32,821 nucleotides of DNA, from assembly GCA_050013415.1 (NCBI GenBank), contig JBEKFH010000010.1:1-32821 (forward strand). Reading direction: 5' to 3'. A model generated the notes under the pieces. The model searched no databases and was not told the DNA's origin. It saw only the letters and a list, made by a program, of their open reading frames with translations. Positions 23,227 through 32,503 of the stretch are shown here, in pieces. Position 1 is the first letter of the stretch. Each line of letters starts with the position of its first letter. Origin of the DNA: Palsa-506 sp050013415. GTDB taxonomy: Bacteria; Actinomycetota; Actinomycetes; Streptosporangiales; Streptosporangiaceae. A program made the translations under genes and the position numbers.

Positions 23227-24312
23227 TCAGGAGGTGAAGCGGCCGACCGCGAAGCGGGCCGGCGGCAGATCAGCAGACTCGCCGGCTGCCAGGCTGGCCA
23301 GCCAGCCGCCGAGCAGCGGCCCGAATTTGAATCCGTGTCCCGACGTGCCGCTGCCGATCGTGATCCGGCCGGACCGGTCCAGGATGAAGTCGTCGTCCGG
23401 GGTGTTGTCGTAGACGCACCGCTCGGTGCGGACCGACCGCGGGTCGAGGGCCGGCAGGTACCCGCGTACCGCGTCAGCCAGCCGGCGGCTCAGGCTGGCG
23501 TCAGGCTCGCGGTCCTGACGCCCGGGGTCGGTCAGCGGGCCGCTGTGGTGGACGCCCAACTTGTAGAGCGGCGAGCCCGGCACCGGCAGCCCGTACGGCA
23601 TCTCGTCGCCGTACTTGATGATGATCGGCATGTCCGGCATCGGTCCGTGAGCCGGCCCGAGGTAGGCGACCTGCTCCAGCGTGGCGGCCGTGGGCACCGG
23701 GATCCCGGCGGTGGCCAGCAGGCCGCCCGTCCACGGACCGGCGCAGACGATGGCGTGCCGTGCGACGAGCACGGAGCCGTCGCCTGCCTGCAGCGTGACC
23801 CGCCTGCCGTCATCCCGCAGGGACGTCACACGGAACCCGGTGCGGACCGGCGGCCCCGCGGCGGCCAGCGCGCGCAATGCCACGTCGGCGGCGATCACGC
23901 AGGACTCGGGCTCCAGCAGCGCGGGGCCGCCGGTGGCGACCCCGGGAAACCTGGCCGCCGCCTCGTCCGCCGTGAGCAGCTTGCTGGGCGCGCCCGCACG
24001 GCGCATCCCGTCCTGGACAGCGGCCAGCCCGGCGCCGAAACTCAGCTGCGGCGTCGGCAGCAGGATCTGCTCGCCCGAGGCGTCCTCCAGCTCGTGCCAG
24101 AGGCCCCGGGCCCGGCTGGCCATGGCGACATAGCCGGGATCGTCATACCCGAGCCGGAAGATGCGGCAACTGCCCTGCGACCCGCCGTCCGGATGACCGA
24201 TGGTGGCCTGTTCCAGGACGAGGACGTCCCGGCCGCGGCCGGCCAGCGCGCGCGCCGCGGCGAGGCCCAGCAGGCCGGCTCCGACGACAACGAACTCATG
24301 TTCACTGCTCAT
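23227..24312 (-). CDS. Monomeric sarcosine oxidase / N-methyltryptophan oxidase-like FAD enzyme
   Basis: 361 residues. FAD-binding GAGLLG (11-16) with a Glu at the end of strand two (LVLEQ). The pattern is that of the MSOX/MTOX family, which oxidises secondary amino acids to give H2O2. Cys299 in ERCVYDNTPDDDF matches the covalent flavin cysteine, and GTSGHGFKFGPLLG is the conserved C-terminal FAD motif. Lys251 (YKLGVHH) matches the oxygen-activating lysine. In the region aligned to the active-site His/Arg of MSOX (xHGDTR) this protein reads SQGSCR: Arg50 kept, His replaced by Gln46. Substrate is therefore open. The ATG lies within the last unit of a 16-bp repeat. Gene order suggests coupling to the MBL gene. 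Confidence 0.86.
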   Translation of the reverse strand: MSSEHEFVVVGAGLLGLAAARALAGRGRDVLVLEQATIGHPDGGSQGSCRIFRLGYDDPGYVAMASRARGLWHELEDASGEQILLPTPQLSFGAGLAAVQDGMRRAGAPSKLLTADEAAARFPGVATGGPALLEPESCVIAADVALRALAAAGPPVRTGFRVTSLRDDGRRVTLQAGDGSVLVARHAIVCAGPWTGGLLATAGIPVPTAATLEQVAYLGPAHGPMPDMPIIIKYGDEMPYGLPVPGSPLYKLGVHHSGPLTDPGRQDREPDASLSRRLADAVRGYLPALDPRSVRTERCVYDNTPDDDFILDRSGRITIGSGTSGHGFKFGPLLGGWLASLAAGESADLPPARFAVGRFTS

Positions 24313-24389
24313 CGCCCGCTCCGGTCATCGCCCGCTCCGGTCATCGCCCGCTCCGGTCATCGCCCGCTCCGGTCATCGCCCGCTCCGGT
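24310..24389 (-). repeat. 16-bp tandem repeat carrying start codon and ribosome binding site (5 copies)
   Basis: Unit catcgcccgctccggt starts at 24310, 24326, 24342, 24358 and 24374. On the minus strand each unit reads ATGACCGGAGCGGGCG or begins the same way, so every copy holds an ATG with GGAG seven to ten bases before the next ATG. The copy at 24310-24312 is the oxidase start codon. Confidence 0.93.
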
Positions 24390-24391
24390 CA

Positions 24392-25057
24392 TCACCAGCC
24401 CCTGGCACGCCATTCCGGCACGTGCGGCCGCTCGGCGCCGATGGTGGTGTCCGCGCCATGGCCCGGGTAGACCCAGGTGCCGTCCGGCAGTTCACCGAAG
24501 ATCCGTTCCTCCAGATCCGTGATCAGCTGGCCGAAACGCTGCGGGTCGCCCTCGGTGTTGCCGGGGCCTCCGGGGAACAGCGAGTCGCCGGTGAACAGGT
24601 GCGGCGTTGCCGCGAGTGCGCCGTCCGCATCGTAGCTGAGCGCGATGCTGCCGGGCGTATGGCCGCGCAGGTGAATGACAGTCAGCCGGGCATCGCCGAC
24701 GGCGACCGTGTCGCCGTGCCTGACCAGCTCGGTGACCGGCACGGGCAGCGCGCCGGCGTCATCGGGGTGGGCCGCCGCCGCCGCGCCGGTGGCCTGCTGG
24801 ACCTCGCGCAGCGCCGCCCAGTGGTCCTGGTGCCGGTGCGTGGTGACAATCGTGCCAGGCGGGGTGCCGCCGATCAGGCGCAGCAGGGTGGCCGCCTCGT
24901 TCGCTGCGTCGATCAGCAACAGCTCTCCGGTGCTCGTGCAGCGCAGCAGGTAGGCGTTGTTGTCCAGAGGGCCGACGGCCACTTTCGTGATGGTGAGCCC
25001 GGGAAGCTCCCTGGTGTCGGCCGGCCCGCCGACGCTGACGTCTCCGGTGTAGCTCAT
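24392..25057 (-). CDS. MBL-fold metallo-hydrolase
   Basis: 221 residues from ATG 25057 (MSYTGDVSVGGPAD), with a GAGGG about six bases upstream. Upstream ATGs are rejected because the conserved protein begins here in related actinomycetes (recalled). Metal ligands are in THRHQDHW (73-80: His74, His76, Asp78, His79), the His in HLRGHTPGS, the Asp in LFTGDSLFPGG and the His in VYPGHG. This is the glyoxalase II-like branch, which hydrolyses thioesters or related bonds; substrate unknown. With an MDMPI gene just upstream, a mycothiol-linked reaction is possible but only inferred. The stop overlaps an ATG (TGATG) at the edge of the 16-bp repeat. Confidence 0.88.
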   Translation of the reverse strand: MSYTGDVSVGGPADTRELPGLTITKVAVGPLDNNAYLLRCTSTGELLLIDAANEAATLLRLIGGTPPGTIVTTHRHQDHWAALREVQQATGAAAAAHPDDAGALPVPVTELVRHGDTVAVGDARLTVIHLRGHTPGSIALSYDADGALAATPHLFTGDSLFPGGPGNTEGDPQRFGQLITDLEERIFGELPDGTWVYPGHGADTTIGAERPHVPEWRARGW

Positions 25058-25107
25058 GCTGGCCCTCGACAGCTCATGCTGGGCTCTCGGTATCTCATGC
25101 GCAATTC

Positions 25108-25890
25108 CTACCACGCAGGCAGCGCGGGCAGCGGCCCGGCGGGGTCAGCGGCCAGCCCGGCGCCCGCGCTGCGGCCGATCAGCCACGCGAGCAGCAGCCA
25201 GCCGGGCCCGCTGATCGTGACGCCCGGCAGCCCGATGCCCTCGCCGTCGGCCGCCGCCTTGCCGATCCTGTACTCCCCGCTGCCGGTGGCACTTGCGCCC
25301 GCGGCGGCAGTGTCGCGGAGCAGCGCGGCCGGTACATCGCCCCGCCCGGCGAAGTCGGCCGTGACGGATTCCAGGCGCTCCCTGACAAACCAGGCCGGCC
25401 AGTCCTCCGGCAGGTATCCGGCTGCCAGGTCGACGTGGTGGATCTCCACCTCCGACAGTCGCCGCTGCAGCGTGTACCAGGCCGGATGCCCGGCCCCGCG
25501 GATGCCGTGCACGCTCACCTGCCACCCGGGCTCCGGCATGCTGGCCGCTTCCGCCAGGAACGCAGCCGCCGACTCGCGCAGATCCGCGACCAGATCGGCG
25601 GCCGCCCGGCCCGCGCCGGCCTCGATGGCTGCATCGCGCGCCTGGGCGCTCGGATACTGCGGGGTCACCACGCCGGTCCTTGCCCAGATGAGCAGGTTGC
25701 GCAGCCCGTCGGCATTGCGGCCGAGATGCGTCAGGACGTGCCCGCGGCTCCAGCCCGGTAGCAGCGAGGGCTCCCTGGCCTGGTCGTCCGTGAGGACGGC
25801 TAGAGTGGCCTGCAGGCGGGCCGTCGACCCGGCTATCCGGCCGGTCAGCTCGGCGATCCGACTCTGCGTCCCGCCCGGTTCATCACGCAC
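25108..25890 (-). CDS. MDMPI/DinB-like mycothiol-dependent maleylpyruvate isomerase family protein
   Basis: 260 residues from GTG 25890, with AGGA five bases upstream. The N-terminal four-helix part has LLPGWSRGHVLTHLGRNADGLRNLL (about 44-68), with the metal His in HVLTHL, and EVEIHHVDLAAGY further on supplies the other metal ligands of the DinB-like fold. The C-terminal part (GEYRIGKAAADGEGIGLPGVTISGPGWLLLAWLIGRS) is the MDMPI C-terminal domain. The named enzyme isomerises maleylpyruvate using mycothiol, but most family members have unknown substrates. Its place beside the MBL gene and uvrA is recalled as conserved in streptomycetes. The MBL gene follows after 50 bases. Confidence 0.87.
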   Translation of the reverse strand: MRDEPGGTQSRIAELTGRIAGSTARLQATLAVLTDDQAREPSLLPGWSRGHVLTHLGRNADGLRNLLIWARTGVVTPQYPSAQARDAAIEAGAGRAAADLVADLRESAAAFLAEAASMPEPGWQVSVHGIRGAGHPAWYTLQRRLSEVEIHHVDLAAGYLPEDWPAWFVRERLESVTADFAGRGDVPAALLRDTAAAGASATGSGEYRIGKAAADGEGIGLPGVTISGPGWLLLAWLIGRSAGAGLAADPAGPLPALPAW

Positions 25891-25900
25891 AGCGTTCCTA

Positions 25901-25977
25901 TCCTCGCCCGTCCCCGGTCATCCTCGCCCGTCCCGGTCATCCTCGCCCGTCCCGGTCATCCTCGCCCGTCCCGGTCC
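25901..25977 (-). repeat. 19/20-bp tandem repeat just upstream of the MDMPI gene (4 copies)
   Basis: Units tcctcgcccgtcccggtca (first copy has one extra c) at 25901, 25921, 25940 and 25959. On the minus strand each reads ATGACCGGGACGGGCGAGG for all but the outermost copy, which differs in its first bases. The tract ends 11 bases before the start codon and shares the GCGGGCGA/ACGGGCGA core with the 24310 repeat. Confidence 0.92.
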
Positions 25978-26129
25978 AGCCGGAAACCCCGGGGCCGGCC
26001 GCGGGTGCGGGGAATGCGCGGGCTCGCGCGGGCGTTGCCGCATCGGTGCGGAATGCAGCAGGGACCCGGTAAACCGGCGCCCCGTCGCGAAGCGCCACGC
26101 GCTGTCAGACCCCCTGGATACCATGAGCG

Positions 26130-26169
26130 CGTCCTGTGTTTCGCGGGGACGTCCTGTGTTTCGCGGGGA
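26130..26169. repeat. Perfect 20-bp direct repeat upstream of uvrA
   Basis: cgtcctgtgtttcgcgggga occurs at 26130-26149 and immediately again at 26150-26169, ending 56 bases before the uvrA start. It could be a paired protein-binding site or a simple tandem duplication. Confidence 0.85.
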
Positions 26170-26225
26170 TCTGCCTCCATGACCCGGAGATACCTTCCTT
26201 CCCGACCCCGGAGAACTGAGCGGAA

Positions 26226-29159
<2,934 letters not shown>

Positions 29160-29261
29160 CCGCTGCTCACGGGAAGTGACCGCCGGCGTCCGGCTCATCG
29201 CCCATATTCTGAACGGATGAAAGCGCTGACTGTCGTCTTATCGGCGACTGTCGTCGTGCTG

Positions 29262-29277
29262 GCCGGAAGGCCGGCCC
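29262..29277 (+). terminator. Possible weak terminator hairpin after uvrA
   Basis: GGCCGG-aagg-CCGGCC forms a six-pair GC stem with no T-run, about 100 bases beyond the uvrA stop and between convergent genes. A direct repeat of cgactgtcgtc lies just before it. Weak evidence. Confidence 0.35.
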
Positions 29278-29303
29278 TGCCCTGACTGCGGTCCTGAGCG
29301 CGA

Positions 29304-29987
29304 TCAGGCCTGGGCGAAACGGAGGCTGAGCCCGAGCCTGCGCAGCACGGAGAGGAACCACAGCGCGGACGCGCCGATGCCGGCGGCGATGAGCCCGACG
29401 GTCACCACCGTCGAGAGCATCATGAACGTCGCGGTCGGCTCGGTCATCATCAGCACTGCCAGGCCCGCCGTGAGCAGCAGGAAGATTCCGGCCCAGAGCC
29501 AGGTCGCCCCCTGGAAGAAGCGGTGCAGGCCCGGGTGATGAGTGGCCGGCTGGCGTAGCGCGACCACTTCAGCCGCCAGCCGGGCAACGAGCGGATTCGG
29601 GCCGCCCGCCGTCCGGGCGAACAGGATGCACATGCAGAAATTCGCGAGCGGGAACTGCAGCAGGAAGAGCCAGAGCTCGCCGGTGGCGAGCACCACGGCG
29701 GTCTGCAGGGTCAGCACTACCGCGGAAATCATCAGCAGGCTGGGCACCGACCGGGTCACCAGCTTGCGGATGATCGCGGTGAGCCAGATGACTGCCAGCC
29801 CCGCCACCAGGCCCGCGTCGCGGCCGTCGAGCCAGGCGGCGAGCACGTAGGCCGCCACTGGCAGGCCGACGGACTCGCCCAGGTTCCAGCCCGCCGTCAG
29901 GAGCAGCCGCAGCGGCCTGGGAAGTTCCAGGTCTCCGGGCCTGCGGTCAGCCGGGCCGCATCCGGCGCCGTCACTGCGTGCTCTCAC
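29304..29987 (-). CDS. Multi-pass membrane protein of unknown function (VC0807-like)
   Basis: About 227 residues. GTG 29987 is preferred because GGGAG lies five bases upstream; GTG 29993 would touch that site. There are six hydrophobic helices in three pairs (LPVAAYVLAAWL, LVAGLAVIWLTAII, LLMISAVVLTLQTAVVLATGELWLFLLQFPLANF, WAGIFLLLTAGLAVLM, TVVTVGLIAAGIGASALWFL). The layout, with RKLVTRSVPSLLM and FFQGATWLWAGIF, resembles the VC0807 family, which has no assigned function. It is convergent with uvrA and divergent from the alpha/beta hydrolase gene. Confidence 0.7.
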   Translation of the reverse strand: MRARSDGAGCGPADRRPGDLELPRPLRLLLTAGWNLGESVGLPVAAYVLAAWLDGRDAGLVAGLAVIWLTAIIRKLVTRSVPSLLMISAVVLTLQTAVVLATGELWLFLLQFPLANFCMCILFARTAGGPNPLVARLAAEVVALRQPATHHPGLHRFFQGATWLWAGIFLLLTAGLAVLMMTEPTATFMMLSTVVTVGLIAAGIGASALWFLSVLRRLGLSLRFAQA

Positions 29988-30157
29988 GTTCACTCCCGCA
30001 TCGCGGAGCCAGGAAAGTGCAGCCAGCGGACCTCGGGACCGGCGCTTGGTCTGGGCCCCGCCGCGAGCTCGCTGGCTGCCTGAGCAGTTGCTAGGCCGAG
30101 CATACGTGCACCCTCGGGGACTGCTGCCAGGCCCGGGGCCGCCAGTACGCTGCGGAC

Positions 30158-30757
30158 GTGGAGATCGGCACCGAATACGGCCCGGCGCTGGCTGAGCTTG
30201 ACGAGCCCGCCAGGCCCGCGTTCCTGCTCGTGCTCACGCACGGCGCGGGCGGCGGCGCGGGCACGCCGGACCTGCTGGCGGTCCGTGACGCGGGGATGCA
30301 GCTCGGCGGGACGGTGGCCCGGGTGACTCAGCCGTACCGGGTGCGCGGCGCCCGGGCGCCCGGCTCGGTGATCCGCCAGGACAGCGCGTGGCTGGAGATC
30401 ATCGCGGCGCTGCGGGCCAGGTTTCCCGGGATCGCGCTGGTCCAGGGCGGCCGCAGCAATGGCGCCCGGGTCGCCTGCCGCACCGCGCGCGCAGCCGGAG
30501 CGCTCGCCGTCATGGCGCTGGCGTTCCCGCTGCACCCGCCGGGGCGCCCGGAGCACTCGCGCGCCGCGGAGTTGCGGGCGGCCGGGGTGCGGGTGCTGGT
30601 GATCAACGGCGACCGGGACCCCTTCGGGGTTCCCGGGCCGGCCGATGCCAGTGACGTCGTCATCATCCCCGGCGAGGCGCATTCCCTGTCGCGAGACCCG
30701 GCCGCGATTGCCGTCGCGGCGCGCCGGTGGCTGGGTGAGATCCTGGGCCGCCCGTGA
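30158..30757 (+). CDS. KANL3/Tex30-like alpha/beta hydrolase
   Basis: 199 residues from GTG 30158. The small alpha/beta hydrolase core is complete: oxyanion region LVLTHGAGGG (24-33), nucleophile elbow GGRSNGAR with Ser100, acid Asp152 or Asp154 in VINGDRDPFG, and His175 in PGEAHSLSRD. This fits the KANL3/Tex30 group, also labelled dienelactone-hydrolase-like; substrates of bacterial members are not known to me. The enzyme is cytoplasmic with no signal peptide. The gene stands alone between a divergent membrane protein and a convergent DUF5999 gene. Confidence 0.82.
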   Translation: MEIGTEYGPALAELDEPARPAFLLVLTHGAGGGAGTPDLLAVRDAGMQLGGTVARVTQPYRVRGARAPGSVIRQDSAWLEIIAALRARFPGIALVQGGRSNGARVACRTARAAGALAVMALAFPLHPPGRPEHSRAAELRAAGVRVLVINGDRDPFGVPGPADASDVVIIPGEAHSLSRDPAAIAVAARRWLGEILGRP

Positions 30758-30789
30758 GCGCTGCGGGCCGGCCGCCACGGCTGGCGCCG

Positions 30790-31014
30790 CTACGCTGCCG
30801 GCGAGCGCGGCATGGCCACCCGCGGCTGGAACAGGTCGGTCGGCCGGTGCGGTGCGATCGTGTCCCCGTCCGGCAGCAGCTCACCGGTGTCCTCGAAGCT
30901 GACGACTCCGTTGCAGAGCAGGCTCCAGCCCTGCTCGGGATGGCTGATGAGTGTTCGGGCCGCCTCACGGTCCGGAGCTCTCGCTTCCGGGCAGGGCGGC
31001 GTATGCGGGCACAT
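30790..31014 (-). CDS. DUF5999 family small protein
   Basis: 74 residues from ATG 31014, chosen because GGAGG lies six bases upstream; the ATG six codons earlier lacks a site. The sequence MCPHTPPCPEARAPDREAA, then HPEQGWSLLCNGVVSFEDTGELLPDG and IAPHRP, is the pattern of DUF5999, a small protein common in streptomycetes and relatives, function unknown. Cys2, His4, Cys8 and a later Cys could bind metal, which is speculation. A well-formed -10 box and a CRP-like site lie upstream, so it appears individually regulated. Confidence 0.85.
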   Translation of the reverse strand: MCPHTPPCPEARAPDREAARTLISHPEQGWSLLCNGVVSFEDTGELLPDGDTIAPHRPTDLFQPRVAMPRSPAA

Positions 31015-31268
31015 CGTGTGCCTCCAGATCATTCCTCGTTGTGGTATTGATCACATTGTACTGTGCCATCTGCGCGGCCACTGCGGCATAGCTCATCGTG
31101 ACTGTTTTGGGGCCAGTCCTTTGTAGCTTTCATTGGTGCACGTACTGGTACTTATTCACTACCGATAGCAGCACGTCATGGCACAACCTGCACCATCGTA
31201 ACGTCTCGCATGCTACGGCGCGCCGACGACGGGCCGAACGCCGCATAACGGGCAGATGAATCCCGCGC
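31015..31268. other. Upstream region of the DUF5999 gene, lower GC
   Basis: 254 bases with visibly lower GC than the surroundings. It holds a promoter near 31055-31060, and an inverted repeat TGTGCCAT (31062-31069) with ATGGCACA (31178-31185) 108 bases apart, which may be chance. No gene seen. Confidence 0.55.
31040..31060 (-). promoter_or_regulatory. Putative DUF5999 promoter with overlapping CRP-like site
   Basis: On the minus strand TACAAT (31060-31055) is a good -10 hexamer, about 40 bases before the ATG. It directly abuts TGTGATCAATACCACA (31055-31040), one base from the TGTGA-N6-TCACA consensus of CRP/FNR regulators. A site downstream of the -10 would act as a repressor site. No convincing -35 box is visible. 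Confidence 0.45.
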
Positions 31269-31661
31269 TCACGCGGCGTAGGTGCGCGGAACTGGCGGGA
31301 TGCCGGTCAGCCGGTGGGTCTCGCGCAGCGTCAGCAGCCGCTCGGCCTCGTCGGTCAGCGCATGCACCGCGGGCGTGGCCATCGCCTTACGGCGGAAGAT
31401 CCGGTCGTCGTAGCCGCGCGGGCCGATCTCGGCGCGCTCGGCGGCATAGGCTGCCTGCATCACGCCGGTCAGCGCAGCGTCCAGGTCCAGGGCCAGGGCA
31501 TGCTGCTCGCGCAGTGGCGCGCCTGTCGCCTGCGCCAGCCGGAACGCCTGCTCGGCGGTGCGCGCGGCGTCCAGCAGCTCGCCGAATCTGCTGGCCAGCG
31601 CGACGTCGGCCGCGTGCTCGGCGGCTGCCTTCTCACTGACCTGCTGCCTGCTCCTGATCAC
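31269..31661 (-). CDS. Small helical protein, unknown function
   Basis: 130 residues, not recognised. It is charged and largely helical (SEKAAAEHAADVALASRFGELLDAARTAEQAFRLAQ...), with RAEIGPRGYDDRIFRRKAMATPAVHALTDEAERLLTLRETHRLTGIPPVP in the second half. No signal peptide or membrane helix. The coding character (third-position GC, no low-complexity runs) supports it being real. Its nearest neighbour upstream is the DUF6186-type gene, about 55 bases away on the same strand. The intervening bases contain three gcggacg(g) repeats (31675-31696). Confidence 0.55.
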   Translation of the reverse strand: MIRSRQQVSEKAAAEHAADVALASRFGELLDAARTAEQAFRLAQATGAPLREQHALALDLDAALTGVMQAAYAAERAEIGPRGYDDRIFRRKAMATPAVHALTDEAERLLTLRETHRLTGIPPVPRTYAA

Positions 31662-31715
31662 GCGGCCAAGCTTAGCGGACGGCGGACGGCGGACGGCCCT
31701 GGCATGCCTGGCGGG

Positions 31716-31916
31716 CTAGCGGGCGAAGTAGTGCCAGCCGAGCCAGAGCCAGCCGAGCAGGACCCCCGCCCGGCCTGCCCGCCCGCGCATGAGATACCCG
31801 AGCCACTCGCCAAGGGTCGGCACCCGATTCGTCCGCCGCCGCCCGGCGATCTCGAGCCCTGATAGCGCGGTGATGACGCAGGCGAAGCCGATGATGGTGA
31901 TCACGCGGGTTGCCAT
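31716..31916 (-). CDS. DUF6186-like small membrane protein
   Basis: 66 residues with two hydrophobic segments (ITIIGFACVITALSGLEI and GVLLGWLWLGWHYFAR) linked by RRRTNRVPTLGEWLGYLMRGRAGR. This layout matches the small actinobacterial proteins called DUF6186 (recalled). Function unknown. It follows the next gene by six bases, so the two are probably one transcription unit. Confidence 0.7.
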   Translation of the reverse strand: MATRVITIIGFACVITALSGLEIAGRRRTNRVPTLGEWLGYLMRGRAGRAGVLLGWLWLGWHYFAR

Positions 31917-31922
31917 GGCGCG

Positions 31923-32375
31923 TCACCGCCTCACCAGGGCCCACCCGGCTAGCAGCCAGAGCAGGAAAGCGGCGCTTTTCAGCGGATGCGGCGTAATCAG
32001 CGGATTAATGAGGTCCGTCAGTGACGGATGCCATGTGTGTGAATCGTCCCTGAATGCCGATGCTTCCCATTCGAAAAGGGCGGCGAGGCTTATCGCCCAA
32101 TACGAGAAGCCCGCGACATCCAGTTCGTCCGGCGGGCAAATGCGGGCGGGCGGCCGCCAGATCGCGATGGCCGCGAGTACGGCACCAGGCAGCAGCACGG
32201 ACACCAGGGCGGACCTGGTGAACGGGGCAGTGCTCGCTGCCATCCAGGAATAGACGGCCAGCCCGGTGCCGATCACAAGAGTCCCGGCCAGCCGCCCGCG
32301 GCGTCCTGGCAGCCCGAGCGGGGGACGCGCGCGGCCAAGCCGGCCAGATGTGGGGGAGATGTCTTCAGCCGCCAT
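31923..32375 (-). CDS. Small membrane protein partner of the DUF6186-like gene
   Basis: 150 residues. A basic N-terminus is followed by hydrophobic segments at about 28-47 (LAGTLVIGTGLAVYSWMAA), 56-70 (ALVSVLLPGAVLAAIAIW) and the C-terminus (SAAFLLWLLAGWALV). Between them are an FSYWAISLAALFEWEASAFRDDSHTWHPSLTDLINPLI segment and the short motif PHPLK. No named family recognised. Its six-base gap to the DUF6186-like gene suggests the two act together in the membrane. Confidence 0.65.
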   Translation of the reverse strand: MAAEDISPTSGRLGRARPPLGLPGRRGRLAGTLVIGTGLAVYSWMAASTAPFTRSALVSVLLPGAVLAAIAIWRPPARICPPDELDVAGFSYWAISLAALFEWEASAFRDDSHTWHPSLTDLINPLITPHPLKSAAFLLWLLAGWALVRR

Positions 32376-32503
32376 CAGACCTCCGCGGCCATGATCTCAC
32401 CGCCCGCTTCCGCCGGCAACGCCTATCCGCGGGCAGGGTCGGGGCCATCTGCGGGCAGAGAATCCGGGTCGTCCGCGGGCGGAGTCATCCGCCGGCGGCG
32501 GGA

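Larger units (their letters stand above)
25891..26225. other. 335-base divergent region upstream of uvrA
   Basis: Contains the 19/20-bp tandem repeat (25901-25977), about 150 bases without recognisable structure, and a 20-bp perfect direct repeat (26130-26169) before uvrA. No LexA-type palindrome (TCGAAC-N4-GTTCGA) is visible. No gene is supported. Confidence 0.7.

Noticed and set aside
23121..24389. Repeat tracts as a CRISPR array
   Set aside because: Units of 13-16 bp are directly adjacent with no spacers, and no cas gene is present.
24200..26182. 660-codon open frame on the plus strand across the oxidase, MBL and MDMPI genes
   Set aside because: Antisense shadow of three well-recognised minus-strand genes; the protein is Arg/Ala/Ser-rich with no domain. 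Long antisense frames are expected at this GC content.
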